From Bacteroidales bacterium (GTDB lineage: Bacteria; Bacteroidota; Bacteroidia; Bacteroidales; UBA932), in contig JAFUFS010000004.1 in assembly GCA_017469745.1 (NCBI GenBank), positions 62,001-126,000 on the forward strand: a stretch of DNA of 64,000 bases, in the 5' to 3' direction. Both the position numbers and the translations under genes were made by a program. Numbering within the stretch: position 1 is the first letter of the stretch; each line of letters starts with the position of its first letter. Below, in pieces: positions 1 to 9,302 of the stretch. The notes below the pieces were generated by a model. It worked only from the letters and a program-made list of their open reading frames with translations, made no database searches and was not told the DNA's origin.

Positions 1-1
1 C

Positions 2-100
2 ATCATCCTCTTCGGTCCCGACGGAACCATCGTCAAGAGGGATCTCCGCGGTTCGGCCATCGAGGCTGAGGTTGCCAAGTACGTCAAGCCCGTCAAGTAG
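2..100 (+). CDS. Thioredoxin-like (TlpA/AhpC-TSA) protein, C-terminal fragment
   Basis: Only the last 32 codons are present; the gene begins left of the window. The reading IILFGPDGTIVKRDLRG ending in KYVKPVK matches the C-terminal strand and helix of TlpA/ResA-type thioredoxin folds, where GPDGTI follows the cis-Pro strand. The complete protein at 43346-43840 ends with a very similar stretch (IILVGPDGTILETNLRG), so the two are paralogues. The family reduces or isomerises disulfides in the periplasm. The CxxC motif would lie outside the window, so redox activity cannot be confirmed. The stop lies 2 nt before the proposed uvrC start, suggesting co-transcription. Confidence 0.8.
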   Translation: MILFGPDGTIVKRDLRGSAIEAEVAKYVKPVK

Positions 101-102
101 TC

Positions 103-1923
103 TTGGACGGTAAGAGTCTCACTGTCAGGGAAAAGATTTCCCTGTTTCCACATTCCCCGGGGGTTTATCGCTACTACGATTCCTCGGGGAAGGTGATTTA
201 TGTGGGCAAGGCCAAGGACCTCCACAAGAGGGTGGCCCAGTACTTCGTCCCGCCGGAGAGGCTCAACATCAAGACCCGCATCCTGGTCAGCAAGATCGCG
301 GACGCGCAGTTCTCCGTGGTCGACTCGGAAGCGGATGCCCTGCTTCTCGAAAACAACCTCATCAAGCAGTACAAGCCTCATTACAACATTCTCCTCAAGG
401 ACTCGAAGACCTATCCCTGGATAGTCGTCACCAACGAGGAGTTCCCGAGGGTCTTCCTGACCCGCAGGGTGGACCGGAAGACGGGGACATATTACGGTCC
501 CTACAGCTCGGTCACTCACGCCAACAACCTTCTGGAGTTCTTCAGGAAGAATTACCCTCTTCGCTCCTGCAAGCTCAAGATAACCGGCGAGGCCGTCCTT
601 CGGGGGAAGTTCCGTCCCTGTCTTGAGATGCACATCGGCCGCTGCAAGGGTTGCTGCGTAGGAGCTGTAAGCAGGGAGGAATATTCATCATGGATAAGTG
701 AAATCACCCGTCTCCTGAAGGGCGGGGTGAATGACATCATCCGTGAATATGAGGCCGCAATGAAGGAGGCCGCTTCCGAACTCCGCTTCGAGGATGCCCA
801 GGTCTACAAGAACCGTATAGACGCCCTCAAGAAGCATTATTCAAAATCGATAATCTCTTCTGTCTCAGATGCTTCCTGCGACGTTTTCTCCCTCGTGTTC
901 GACGGTTCCGAAGCCTTCGGCAACTTCCTGAGGGTGCGTGGCGGATCGGTAGTGCAGTCCCTGAACCTTGGCTTCAAGATGAACATCGAGGAGGAGCAGG
1001 CTTCCGTCCTCAGCACCTTCATCGCCGAGATCGAATCCAAGTTCGGTACCCTTGCGAAGGAGGTCATCGTGCCCTTCCTTCCCGATGTGGAGATCGATGG
1101 TGTCGAGTTCAGGATTCCTGCCAAGGGTGACAAGCTCTCGCTCCTTGAGCTGAGCGCCAAGAATGCCAGGGAATATCATTTCAACACCCTTAAGCAGAAG
1201 GAGCGTACCGATCCGGACGAGTACAAGCGCCTGGTGATGGAGGACCTGCAGAAGGCGCTGGGAATGAAAGAGCTTCCGAAACACATCGAGTGCTTCGACA
1301 ACTCCAACATTCAGGGCACCAACCCTGTGGCATCCTGCGTGGTGTTCCGTGACGGAGTTCCTTCGAAGAAAGACTACCGGAAATTCAAGATAAAGACTGT
1401 CATCGGGGCCAACGACTTCGCTTCGATGAAGGAAGTTGTGAACCGTCGCTACTCCAGGATGCTGGCTGAGGCCCCTGATGACCTTCCTCAGCTCGTGGTG
1501 ATTGACGGCGGCGAAGGCCAGCTGGAGTTCGCCCGTCAGGCCCTCGCTGAACTCGGGATCCTGGACAGGCTGATGGTAGTAGGCCTTGCGAAGAGGATGG
1601 AGCTGGTGATCCGGATCGACGATCCCTATCCTCTTTTCCTCGACCGTAATTCCCATGCCTTGAAGGTCTTGATGCAGATCCGTGATGAAGCTCACCGCTT
1701 CGGCATCACCTTCCATCGTTCACTGCGCAGCAAAGGCCAGATCCAGAGCGCCCTGCGCAGCATAAAGGGCGTCGGCGAACAAACCGAGAGCCGGCTGCTC
1801 ATGCATTACGGTTCCGTGGCGCGCATTGCTGCGGCCTCCCTCGAAGACCTCTCGACAATGGTCTCTCCGGCCCTCGCCAAGACCATCCTCGAAGAGCTGA
1901 ACAAGGAATATTCAACCACATAA
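103..1923 (+). CDS. uvrC: Excinuclease ABC subunit C (UvrC)
   Basis: The dual-incision nuclease of nucleotide excision repair, acting in the cytoplasm with UvrA and UvrB. At 606 aa it has normal length. Visible in order: an N-terminal GIY-YIG nuclease domain (about 15-95; GVYRYYD, then VIYVGKAKDL) for the 3' incision; a UVR coiled coil that contacts UvrB (about 205-245); the RNase H-like 5' nuclease with FDNSNIQG (catalytic Asp near 398) and VVIDGGEGQL; and C-terminal helix-hairpin-helix repeats (IKGVGEQTESRLL). The start is a TTG at 103, 2 nt after the preceding stop. No ATG or GTG lies upstream in frame, and an N-terminus close to the GIY domain is normal for UvrC. The stop is followed after 2 nt by the GH2 gene. 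Confidence 0.95.
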   Translation: MDGKSLTVREKISLFPHSPGVYRYYDSSGKVIYVGKAKDLHKRVAQYFVPPERLNIKTRILVSKIADAQFSVVDSEADALLLENNLIKQYKPHYNILLKDSKTYPWIVVTNEEFPRVFLTRRVDRKTGTYYGPYSSVTHANNLLEFFRKNYPLRSCKLKITGEAVLRGKFRPCLEMHIGRCKGCCVGAVSREEYSSWISEITRLLKGGVNDIIREYEAAMKEAASELRFEDAQVYKNRIDALKKHYSKSIISSVSDASCDVFSLVFDGSEAFGNFLRVRGGSVVQSLNLGFKMNIEEEQASVLSTFIAEIESKFGTLAKEVIVPFLPDVEIDGVEFRIPAKGDKLSLLELSAKNAREYHFNTLKQKERTDPDEYKRLVMEDLQKALGMKELPKHIECFDNSNIQGTNPVASCVVFRDGVPSKKDYRKFKIKTVIGANDFASMKEVVNRRYSRMLAEAPDDLPQLVVIDGGEGQLEFARQALAELGILDRLMVVGLAKRMELVIRIDDPYPLFLDRNSHALKVLMQIRDEAHRFGITFHRSLRSKGQIQSALRSIKGVGEQTESRLLMHYGSVARIAAASLEDLSTMVSPALAKTILEELNKEYSTT

Positions 1924-1925
1924 TA

Positions 1926-4301
1926 ATGAAAAGATTGACAGTACTGGCGGTTCTGGCTCTCCTGTCGGCCGTCTGCACCGGGGCCTCGGCCCAGGAAAAG
2001 ATATCCCTGAACGGCAAGTGGAACCTTGAGTTCTGGGAGCAGGAAGACGCACCCGTCACCGATCCTTCGCAGGTCGCTTCGCTGACTACGACCAAGCTCA
2101 GCGCCACGGTTCCCGGCAATGTCGAACTGGATCTCCTGGCAGCGGGGATGATCGACGATCCTTCCGTAGGGAACAACATCTACAAGCTTCGTCCCTACGA
2201 GCTTTGCCAGTGGATGTACAGCAGGCATTTCACGGCTCCTTCTCTCAAGAAAGGCCAGAGGCTGATCCTGGATTTCGAAGGAATAGACTGCCTTGCCGAC
2301 ATCTGGCTCAACGGGGAGAGGATCGGGTCGACGGACAACGCCATGATAGCCCATAAGTTCGATGTCACAAAGGAAGTCAAGGTCGGGGAAAACCTTCTTC
2401 AGGTAATCCTGCGTTCAGCTTTCCTGGAGGCTCAGAATTATCTTGTAGGCACCTACAGCTTCCGTCATTACACAGAGTCCGTCTGGATCCGCAAGCCGCG
2501 CCATTGCTACGGCTGGGACATCATGCCCAGGCTGGTCAGCGCCGGACTCTGGAGGGATGTTTTCCTGACGGTCCAAGAGCCTGTGAGCCTTACCGATGTC
2601 CATTGGGTCACCGTGAGTGCCGATCCTGCAACCAGGAAGGTTTCCGCTTTCGTGGATGCTCAGGTAAGGTATCCGGCATCCAAGGTAGACAAGGTCCGGC
2701 TTAAAGTCAAGCTTGAGAAGGACGGTAAGGTCGCCTACGAGAACGAGCGCATACTCCCGACCTACGCCTGGAGGACCGAATTCAGCTTCGACAACGCCGA
2801 ACTCTGGTGGCCTAAAGGCTACGGCGAACCTGCCCTTTACGACGGTACGGTCAGCCTTATCGACGAAGACGGCACCGTCCTGGCTTCAGACACCCGCAAG
2901 GTCGGTTTCAGGACCGTCAAGCTTGAGCGGAGCGAGATGATCAAAGATGGGGAGGGCGAATTCTGCTTCTACGTCAACGGCGAAAGGATATTCGTACGAG
3001 GAACCAACTGGGTGCCGCTGGACGGCTTCCATAGCAGGGACAGGCAATGGGTGGACAGCACGCTAGACATGGTGGTCGACCTTAACTGCAACATGATCCG
3101 CTGCTGGGGCGGCAATGTCTACGAGGACACTCCTTTCTACGACCGCTGCGACCGTGAAGGGATAATGGTCTGGCAGGACTTTTCCATGGCCGGAATCATC
3201 TATCCCCAGGCTGATGAGTTCGTTTCAAAGCTCAGGGAGGAGATCAAGCAGGTTGTCGTCAAGTTCAGGAGCCATCCTTCACTGGCGATCTGGTCCGGCA
3301 ATAACGAGAACGACAATTCCCTCCTGTGGACGCTTCCGACCTTCAACATAGATCCCAACCGCGACGTCATCAGCAGGAAGATGATCCCGGAAGTGCTCTA
3401 CGAGTTCGATCCCACAAGGCCTTATCTGCCCAGCTCTCCCTATTTCAGCGAAGAGGCTTTCAAGAACGGATGCCAGCGCTCGGACCTTCCCCAGGACCAT
3501 CTCTGGGGCCCCCGCGGTTATTACAAGGATCCTTTCTACAAGGATGCCAAGGCTATATTCGTAAGCGAAATAGGCTACCACGGATCTCCGAATAAGGAGT
3601 CGATCGAGAAGATGTTCACCAAGGACTGCCGCTTCCCCTGGACAAAGGATGGCGACTGGAACGAGGAGTGGATGACGAAGTCCGTCCGTCCCCTGCCTTT
3701 CTTCGTGGAGTTCGAGGGAAGGAACGACCTGATGACCAAGCAGATAAACCTTCTGTTCGGGTTCAGGCCGAAAACTCTTGACGATTTCGTGGACGCTTCC
3801 CAGAGCACCCAGGCCGAGGCGATGAAGTATTTCGTGGAGAAGTTCCGCGGGGCCAAATTCGACCGCACCGGCATCATCTGGTGGAATGTACGTGACGGCT
3901 GGCCGATTGTCTCGGACGCCATCGTGGACTACTACAATTCCAAGAAACTTGCCTACACCTATCTCTGGAACGCCCAGAGGACTGTCTGCCTGCTGATCAA
4001 CGATCCGGAGGACGGAGTGCTTCCCCTGAGGGCAGTCAACGATTCATTCGTTCCGGTCGACGGAAAGGTAAAGGTGACGGATGTCGGGAGCGGCAAGGTA
4101 GTTTACAAAGGCAGGTTCAATGTCGGATCCAACGATCGTTCGCTCGTGGCCGGCCTCCCGGTTCCCGAGGGTCAGGGTGTCCTTCTCATTGAATATGAGA
4201 CCGGCGGCAGCAAGTACCGCAACCACTACCTCTACGGCGCCCCGCCCTTTGACTTCCGCACCTACCAGCGCTTGATGTCAAAGGCAGGCATCAGCAGGTA
4301 G
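1926..4301 (+). CDS. Exported beta-mannosidase-like glycoside hydrolase, family GH2
   Basis: A 791-aa exo-glycosidase expected to remove terminal beta-mannose from oligosaccharides. It has a signal peptide ending near AQE (about 22), so it acts in the periplasm or is lipid-independent secreted. The GH2 sandwich domain precedes the TIM barrel. Barrel signatures include NWVPLDGF, CNMIRCWGGNVYED and GIMVWQDF. The acid/base is Glu461 in SGNNEND, and the nucleophile is probably Glu548 in FVSEIGYHG. The WGGNVYED pattern is characteristic of the beta-mannosidase branch rather than beta-galactosidase. The ATG is 2 nt beyond the uvrC stop, an unusual housekeeping/catabolic pairing that may simply be read-through. 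No SusC/SusD genes are nearby, so substrate is inferred from family only. Confidence 0.88.
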   Translation: MKRLTVLAVLALLSAVCTGASAQEKISLNGKWNLEFWEQEDAPVTDPSQVASLTTTKLSATVPGNVELDLLAAGMIDDPSVGNNIYKLRPYELCQWMYSRHFTAPSLKKGQRLILDFEGIDCLADIWLNGERIGSTDNAMIAHKFDVTKEVKVGENLLQVILRSAFLEAQNYLVGTYSFRHYTESVWIRKPRHCYGWDIMPRLVSAGLWRDVFLTVQEPVSLTDVHWVTVSADPATRKVSAFVDAQVRYPASKVDKVRLKVKLEKDGKVAYENERILPTYAWRTEFSFDNAELWWPKGYGEPALYDGTVSLIDEDGTVLASDTRKVGFRTVKLERSEMIKDGEGEFCFYVNGERIFVRGTNWVPLDGFHSRDRQWVDSTLDMVVDLNCNMIRCWGGNVYEDTPFYDRCDREGIMVWQDFSMAGIIYPQADEFVSKLREEIKQVVVKFRSHPSLAIWSGNNENDNSLLWTLPTFNIDPNRDVISRKMIPEVLYEFDPTRPYLPSSPYFSEEAFKNGCQRSDLPQDHLWGPRGYYKDPFYKDAKAIFVSEIGYHGSPNKESIEKMFTKDCRFPWTKDGDWNEEWMTKSVRPLPFFVEFEGRNDLMTKQINLLFGFRPKTLDDFVDASQSTQAEAMKYFVEKFRGAKFDRTGIIWWNVRDGWPIVSDAIVDYYNSKKLAYTYLWNAQRTVCLLINDPEDGVLPLRAVNDSFVPVDGKVKVTDVGSGKVVYKGRFNVGSNDRSLVAGLPVPEGQGVLLIEYETGGSKYRNHYLYGAPPFDFRTYQRLMSKAGISR

Positions 4302-4314
4302 TAAGATCGGCGTC

Positions 4315-4338
4315 GCTAGGTGAGGCTAGCCCGTTTTT
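4315..4338 (+). terminator. Weak possible terminator after GH2 gene
   Basis: A 5-bp stem (GCTAG/CTAGC, 6-nt loop) is followed by CCGTTTTT, 13 nt after the GH2 stop. The stem is short; the stronger hairpin at 4368-4400 is the more likely terminator. Confidence 0.35.
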
Positions 4339-4367
4339 CAGAAATACCTGAACACCAATTAATTACG

Positions 4368-4400
4368 AAAAACGCATAGACTAATAATCTATGCGTTTTC
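4368..4400. terminator. Bidirectional rho-independent terminator
   Basis: A 12-bp perfect stem (AAAACGCATAGA paired with TCTATGCGTTTT) with a 7-nt loop has A/T runs on both sides. It therefore gives a U-tract on either strand and can end both the GH2 transcript and the convergent small lipoprotein transcript. Confidence 0.85.
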
Positions 4401-4471
4401 TGTATAATATTAAAAATCAACACGTTGCAAAAAACGCTCTTCGTCGGGAAAGACGAAAGAATGACAGTAGA

Positions 4472-4681
4472 CTATTCCTGGTCGGGGAGGTCGGAGACGA
4501 TGTTCTGGGAGGGGAGGGTTCCATGGAAGGAAGCGGGATATGTCCCATAGGCATAGACGCCTGGAATAGTAGTGTAAGGATTGATCGGGTCATCCTCCGG
4601 CTTGGAGCAGGAAGCGAATCCCAGTGCTGCCAGCAGTGCCGCAAGACCGGCCTTGACGAATCTTTTAGACGCTAACTTCAT
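4472..4681 (-). CDS. Small putative lipoprotein, 69 aa
   Basis: A very short exported protein. The N-terminus is a clear lipoprotein signal (MKLASKRF, hydrophobic run, then lipobox GFASC), leaving a mature peptide of about 45 residues containing YAYGTYPASFHG. That segment resembles the start of small Bacteroidales lipoproteins that normally continue into a carboxypeptidase-regulatory-like domain, but here a stop follows at once, so it may be a shortened relative. Function is unknown. It has its own consensus-like promoter (4701-4730) and ends at a terminator hairpin, which supports it being a real transcription unit. It is divergent from the outer-membrane protein gene. Confidence 0.65.
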   Translation of the reverse strand: MKLASKRFVKAGLAALLAALGFASCSKPEDDPINPYTTIPGVYAYGTYPASFHGTLPSQNIVSDLPDQE

Positions 4682-4700
4682 ACTTTTATCAGATTTTTTG

Positions 4701-4730
4701 CAAATTTAAATATTAATACGTTAAAAGCAA
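4701..4730 (-). promoter_or_regulatory. Bacteroidota-type promoter for the small lipoprotein
   Basis: Read on the minus strand: TTG (4730-4728), 19 nt, then TAAATTTG (4708-4701), 20 nt before the start codon. This fits the TTTG / TAnnTTTG primary sigma consensus of Bacteroidota. Confidence 0.65.
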
Positions 4731-4748
4731 GCCAGAAGCCAGACATTC

Positions 4749-4779
4749 TTTGATTTTTGGCGGAGTATCGCTAAATTCG
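4749..4779 (+). promoter_or_regulatory. Bacteroidota-type promoter for the outer-membrane barrel gene
   Basis: TTTG at 4749-4752, 19 nt, then TAAATTCG at 4772-4779 (one mismatch to TAnnTTTG). This leaves a leader of roughly 25 nt before the ATG at 4810. Confidence 0.6.
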
Positions 4780-4809
4780 CGGCGTAAAACAACTAAAACG
4801 AGAAAGAAA

Positions 4810-5424
4810 ATGAAAAAAATCTTCACTCTTATCGTGGCTGCTTTCATGATGACTGTCGCCACTAACTCTTTCGCGCAGATGTCCGTTGGTGTAGGTGCCC
4901 TTCACGCCAATGACCAGATCACCCTGAAAGGAATCGACCCCGTGGATGTGGGTATGAACGGATTCTATGCCGGTGTTTCCTACAACCTTCCGATCGTCGG
5001 CTTCGTCGGAATCACTCCCGGACTCTATTATTCCATGCTCTTCTCCAATGATAGCGAGTTCAACGGTCAGCTCGGTGCCAAGATCAGGGAGCACTTCATC
5101 AACGTTCCTGTCTATCTGAATGTCGGTTTCGGCCTCGGCGAAAATGCCAAGTTGTTTGTTTTCGCAGGCCCTACAGCCCAGATCGGCCTTGCCTCTACAG
5201 CACAGGTCTCCATCGCTGGAAACGATCTCAAAAAGGTTGATCGTTATGAAAGCAACGACTACAGCAGGACCAACCTCCTTGTCGGTGGCGGCCTCGGCCT
5301 GAACCTCTACAGGTTCCAGATCACTGCCGGCTTCGACCAGGGTCTCTTCAACCTCGACACCTCCAATGACGGAACCAAGAGGACAAAGAGCTACGCCAAG
5401 GCTGGAATCGCTTATCTTTTCTAG
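4810..5424 (+). CDS. Outer-membrane beta-barrel protein, OmpA/OMP_b-brl type
   Basis: A 204-aa protein with a signal peptide cleaved after SFAQ (about 21), followed by alternating hydrophobic/polar strands rich in Gly and aromatic residues (GVGALHAND, YAGVSYNLP, GITPGLYYSM, NVPVYLNVGFG, VGGGLGLNLYRF). It ends in a typical barrel C-terminus (KAGIAYLF, terminal Phe), which is the recognition signal for BAM. Family members are small 8-stranded barrels with structural or unknown roles. I chose the ATG at 4810 over upstream in-frame codons because it begins the signal peptide and sits about 30 nt after a good -7 box. A strong terminator follows. Confidence 0.88.
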   Translation: MKKIFTLIVAAFMMTVATNSFAQMSVGVGALHANDQITLKGIDPVDVGMNGFYAGVSYNLPIVGFVGITPGLYYSMLFSNDSEFNGQLGAKIREHFINVPVYLNVGFGLGENAKLFVFAGPTAQIGLASTAQVSIAGNDLKKVDRYESNDYSRTNLLVGGGLGLNLYRFQITAGFDQGLFNLDTSNDGTKRTKSYAKAGIAYLF

Positions 5425-5446
5425 AATAAAGGCAACAGCAGTACAA

Positions 5447-5479
5447 GGCGGGATGGGCAGCAGCTCACCCCGCTTTTTT
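5447..5479. terminator. Terminator between barrel gene and dnaE
   Basis: GCGGG pairs with CCCGC around a partly paired interior, followed by six T residues, 23 nt after the barrel gene stop. It overlaps the last codon of the convergent dnaE. Confidence 0.75.
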
Positions 5480-8400
5480 ATTTAAGCACCGGGGCGCACT
5501 TGATGCCCATGAGTTTCAGGGAGGAGACGAAGTCTGAAGTGACTGCCACCTGGAACTTGGTGGAATGGAACTCGATGTTGTACTTCGTGCCGGGATCATA
5601 GAGGTACATCTTCAGGGGGGTCTTGCCCTTGTTGGTGCTGACGAGCTTTACCAGGTCCTTGCGGAACTTTTCGGTCAGCATTGGAGTGGTGACGCTGATC
5701 GAAAATCCGGCAAGTTTGGTCTCATTGACGTTGCCGAGCAAGGATATTCCCTTGATTCTCAGGCCGAAAGGCGCTACCTTGCCCTGCGCCCTCTCCTCTG
5801 GACGGATTGAATACTTCTCGTCGATCTCGCCTTCGATGTAGAGGCTGGCGTGAGGCTGGAGGTACTTCATGAAGGTTTCGTAGTCCCGGCCGAAGAGGGA
5901 AAGCTCGTACGAGCCGCTGTAATCTTCCAGCTTTGTTCGGGAATATGGTTTCCCGGTCTTGGTGGTGAGGGTGGCGGTCTCGGTGACCAGGCCTGCCACT
6001 GCAATCTTCATCTTCTTCTTAGAGGCATCGCATTCGGCGATTACGTTCCCAAGGGTCGCAAGCTCCTGGTTCGTGAAGGTCTCCATCTCGAAGGAATATT
6101 TCTCCAGCGGATGGGAGGAAATGTACATCCCGACATATTCCTTTTCCTTCTGAAGGATCTCCAGCTCGTCGTCCATCTCCACATTTTCAGGAATATCGGG
6201 CCGTACCGGCTTCATCTCTTCCATCTCGCCGAAGAGGGAAGCTCCGGAATCGGCACTGTCCTGGCTGTACAGGGCGGCGTAGCGGGCAAGCTCGTCGATG
6301 AAGAAGTTGCCGTTCTTGCAGGGCATGAAGAACTGGCGCCTCTTGATTCCGAAGGAGTCGAAGCCTCCGGAATAGACCAGGCATTCCAAAGCCTTGCGGT
6401 TGAGCACCCCGTCCATCCTTTCCACGAAGTCGAATATGTCCTTGTAGGGGCCGTCCTTGGCCCTTCCGGCTATGATGGCGTCTGCCACGTTGGTGCCGAA
6501 GCCCTTGATGCCTTTAAGGCCGAAGCGTATGATTCCCTCCTTGTTGACTGTGAAATGGGAATAGGATTCGTTGACGTCGGGGTTCTTTACCCTGATCTTG
6601 TGGGCCTTGCAGTCGGAAAGGATCTTCCGGATTTCGGCCGTGTTGCCGAGGTTGCAGGAAAGGTTGGCGGCGAAGAACTCGGCCGGATAATGGCACTTGA
6701 GCCATCCGGTCTGGTAGGAGACCCAGGCGTAGCAGGTAGCGTGGGACTTGTTGAAGGCGTACTGGGCGAATTTTTCCCAGTCTTTCCAAATCTTGTCCAG
6801 GGTCTTCTCCGGATGGCCGTTCGCCATTCCTCCGCTCATGAACTTGTCCTTCAGCTCGTTCAGGATGGCGATCTGCTTCTTACCCATCGCCTTGCGGAGC
6901 TTGTCAGCCTCACCCTTGGTGAATCCGGCGAGTTTCTGGGAGAGAAGCATGACCTGCTCCTGGTAGACGGTCACTCCGTAAGTGTCGTTTAGGAATTCCT
7001 CCATGTCCGGGAGGTCGTACTCGATCTTTTCGATTCCGAGTTTCCTGTTGACGAAGTTGGGAATGTAGTCCATCGGGCCCGGGCGGTAGAGGGCGTTCAT
7101 AGCGATGAGGTCCTCGAAGCGCTCAGGATGAAGCTTCTGGAGCCAGTTCTTCATTCCGGGGGATTCAAACTGGAACACGCTGTCGGTGTCGCCGCGACTG
7201 TAGAGCTCGTAGGTAGGCTTGTCGTTTATGTCGATAGCCTCGATGTCGATGTCCTCTCCAAAGCGCAGCTTGATGTTGTCCAGGCACTTGTGGATGATAG
7301 TGAGGGTGTTGAGGCCCAGGAAGTCCATCTTGAGCATTCCCACGTCCTCGATGTAGTGGCCGTCGTACTGGCTGGTCCAGACCAGTTCTCCGGTCTCTTT
7401 GTCCTGGGAGAGGCAGATTGGGATGTAGTCCGTGAGCCTTCCGCGGCCGATGATTGTGGCGCAGGCATGCATTCCGACCTGGCGGATGCAGCCCTCTAGC
7501 TTCTGGGCGAACTTCAGGACTTCCTTCACCTGTTCGGACCCGTTCTCTAGCAGGTCCTTAAGTTCGGGAACCAGGCGGTAACAGTTCTTCAGGGTGATCT
7601 TGACGTCGGTCTCCTCCATTCCCTTCTGGAACCACTTGCCGTCCTTCTCGTAGGACTTGAATCCAGGCTTAAGTTCGTCAAGCTTGGGGTTGAAAGGATA
7701 TTCCTTCTCCACCTTTTCGCTCAGGCGGTCGGGCACCAGGCCTGAGAGCCTGTTGGACTCGTCGAGAGGCAGGTCGCGTACCCTGGCGACGTCCTTGATG
7801 GCGCCTTTCGCCAGCATGGTTCCGAAGGTGATGACTCGGGACACATGGTCCTTGCCGTAGGTGTCGTCAACATATTTATGGGCCAGGCCGAGGTCTTCGA
7901 AGTCGACGTCGATATCAGGCATCGAGATTCGGTCCGGGTTGAGGAATCGCTCGAACAGGAGCTGGTACTTGATCGGGTCCAGGTTGGTGATTCCGAGGCA
8001 GTAAGCCACTGCCGAACCTGCGGCCGACCCACGGCCGGGGCCGACAAGGCTGCCTTTCTTGCGGCAGGCGGCAATATAGTCCTGGACAATCAGGAAGTAG
8101 TCCGGGAAGCCCATGCGGCAGATGGTCTTCAACTCGAAGTCGAGCCTTTCCGCCTGCTCTTCATTCAATGTCTTTCCGTAACGCTTTTCGGCTCCCAGGT
8201 AGGTCAGGTGGCAGAGGTAGGCCACCGACTTGCAGAACTCGTCGCCGCGGTAGTTGCCCTTCTTGTCGTTCCTGCCGGCGTCGATTATGTCCTTGTACTG
8301 CTCCAGGTAGGTGTCCAGGTCATCCAGGAAGGCTGGGTCGATCTCGTACTTCGGGAGCACGTGGTCGCGGTCGATGCTGTAGACTTCGACCTTGTCGGCG

Positions 8401-9251
8401 ATCTCAAGGGTGTTGGCCAGGACTTCCGGATGGTCCGGGAAGAGGGCTGCCATCTCCTCTTCGCTCTTCAGGTACTCCTGCTGGGTGTAGTGGAGACGGG
8501 GTTCTTCGAATATCTTCTTGCCTGTGTTGAGGCAGATGAGATGGTCATGGGCCGGTCCGTCTTCCTTGTTGACGAAGTGGACGTCGTTGGTGGCTACGAC
8601 CTTGACCCCCATTTCCTCGGCAAGGGAGAATATTCCCGCATTGCTTATCTGCTGCTGTTCCCAGACTTCCAGGGACAGTCCCGGGACCTCCGTCTTATGG
8701 AGCATAACCTCGAGGTAGTAGTCCTCTCCGAACACTTTCCTGTGCCATTCGATGGCCTTTCGGGCTTCGTCCATCTTGCCGGCCACGATGTCCTTCGGGA
8801 TCTCTCCTGCGAGGCAGGCAGAGCAGCAGATCAGGCCTTCGTGGTATTTCTCAATGATTTCGTGGCTGACCCTGGGCTTGCCGTAATAGAGGCCTTCGAT
8901 GTGTCCGAGCGAGACTATGTTCGTGAGGTTCTTGTAGCCCTGGTAGTTCTTGGCCAGGAGGATGAGGTGGTAGTAGGAGCGGTGCTCGTTGTCCTTGATC
9001 CTGGGGTCGTAGTGACGTGTCACGTAGACCTCGCAGCCGATGATGGGCTTAACCTTGTACTCTTTCGTCTCCTTGTCGCGATGCTTGTCGGCGAACTTGA
9101 AGAACTCCTTGACTCCGTACATGTTGCCATGGTCGGTAATCGCCAGGGCGGGCATGCCCATCTCCTCAGCCCTGTCAAAAAGGGTTGCAATGGACGAGAA
9201 GCCGTCGAGGATGGAATACTGGGTGTGGACGTGTAGGTGTACGAAGGCCAT
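5478..9251 (-). CDS. dnaE: DNA polymerase III alpha subunit
   Basis: The replicative polymerase catalytic subunit; 1257 aa, slightly longer than E. coli DnaE, as usual in this phylum. The N-terminal PHP domain keeps its metal ligands (HLHVHTQYS near residue 5, then ITDHGNMYG), so a Mn/Zn-dependent proofreading nuclease is possible. The polymerase core shows GPGRGSAAGS (near 407) and PDIDVDFED (near 445), which carries two of the three catalytic aspartates. Helix-hairpin-helix and an OB-fold (KMKIAVAGLVTETATLTTKTGKPY) follow near the C-terminus. The start is the only ATG fitting the PHP beginning. A TATCTTTG -7 box lies 22-29 nt upstream, and a divergent promoter serves the YtxH gene. Confidence 0.97.
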   Translation of the reverse strand: MAFVHLHVHTQYSILDGFSSIATLFDRAEEMGMPALAITDHGNMYGVKEFFKFADKHRDKETKEYKVKPIIGCEVYVTRHYDPRIKDNEHRSYYHLILLAKNYQGYKNLTNIVSLGHIEGLYYGKPRVSHEIIEKYHEGLICCSACLAGEIPKDIVAGKMDEARKAIEWHRKVFGEDYYLEVMLHKTEVPGLSLEVWEQQQISNAGIFSLAEEMGVKVVATNDVHFVNKEDGPAHDHLICLNTGKKIFEEPRLHYTQQEYLKSEEEMAALFPDHPEVLANTLEIADKVEVYSIDRDHVLPKYEIDPAFLDDLDTYLEQYKDIIDAGRNDKKGNYRGDEFCKSVAYLCHLTYLGAEKRYGKTLNEEQAERLDFELKTICRMGFPDYFLIVQDYIAACRKKGSLVGPGRGSAAGSAVAYCLGITNLDPIKYQLLFERFLNPDRISMPDIDVDFEDLGLAHKYVDDTYGKDHVSRVITFGTMLAKGAIKDVARVRDLPLDESNRLSGLVPDRLSEKVEKEYPFNPKLDELKPGFKSYEKDGKWFQKGMEETDVKITLKNCYRLVPELKDLLENGSEQVKEVLKFAQKLEGCIRQVGMHACATIIGRGRLTDYIPICLSQDKETGELVWTSQYDGHYIEDVGMLKMDFLGLNTLTIIHKCLDNIKLRFGEDIDIEAIDINDKPTYELYSRGDTDSVFQFESPGMKNWLQKLHPERFEDLIAMNALYRPGPMDYIPNFVNRKLGIEKIEYDLPDMEEFLNDTYGVTVYQEQVMLLSQKLAGFTKGEADKLRKAMGKKQIAILNELKDKFMSGGMANGHPEKTLDKIWKDWEKFAQYAFNKSHATCYAWVSYQTGWLKCHYPAEFFAANLSCNLGNTAEIRKILSDCKAHKIRVKNPDVNESYSHFTVNKEGIIRFGLKGIKGFGTNVADAIIAGRAKDGPYKDIFDFVERMDGVLNRKALECLVYSGGFDSFGIKRRQFFMPCKNGNFFIDELARYAALYSQDSADSGASLFGEMEEMKPVRPDIPENVEMDDELEILQKEKEYVGMYISSHPLEKYSFEMETFTNQELATLGNVIAECDASKKKMKIAVAGLVTETATLTTKTGKPYSRTKLEDYSGSYELSLFGRDYETFMKYLQPHASLYIEGEIDEKYSIRPEERAQGKVAPFGLRIKGISLLGNVNETKLAGFSISVTTPMLTEKFRKDLVKLVSTNKGKTPLKMYLYDPGTKYNIEFHSTKFQVAVTSDFVSSLKLMGIKCAPVLK

Positions 9252-9272
9252 TTCCGCTTGTTTTGTGTCTTA

Positions 9273-9280
9273 CAAAGATA
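9273..9280 (-). promoter_or_regulatory. -7 box upstream of dnaE
   Basis: TATCTTTG on the minus strand matches TAnnTTTG and lies 22 nt before the dnaE start. No clear TTTG was found at the expected -33 spacing. Confidence 0.55.
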
Positions 9281-9302
9281 CCGAAATTCCCTCGAATTGC
9301 AC

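Noticed and set aside
1926..4301. A polysaccharide utilisation locus around the glycoside hydrolases
   Set aside because: GH2, GH97, GH172 and GH36 genes are spread across 60 kb. There is no SusC/SusD pair, and the only TonB receptor is paired with a DUF4249 protein.
7845..9236. A 463-codon open frame on the plus strand opposite dnaE
   Set aside because: It is fully antisense to conserved polymerase sequence. Its composition (Val/Leu/Gly/Asp-rich, no domain) is what GC-rich codon bias produces on the complementary strand. The 508-codon frame opposite GH97 (20462-21988) and the 455-codon frame opposite the GH36-type gene (61613-62980) are rejected for the same reason.
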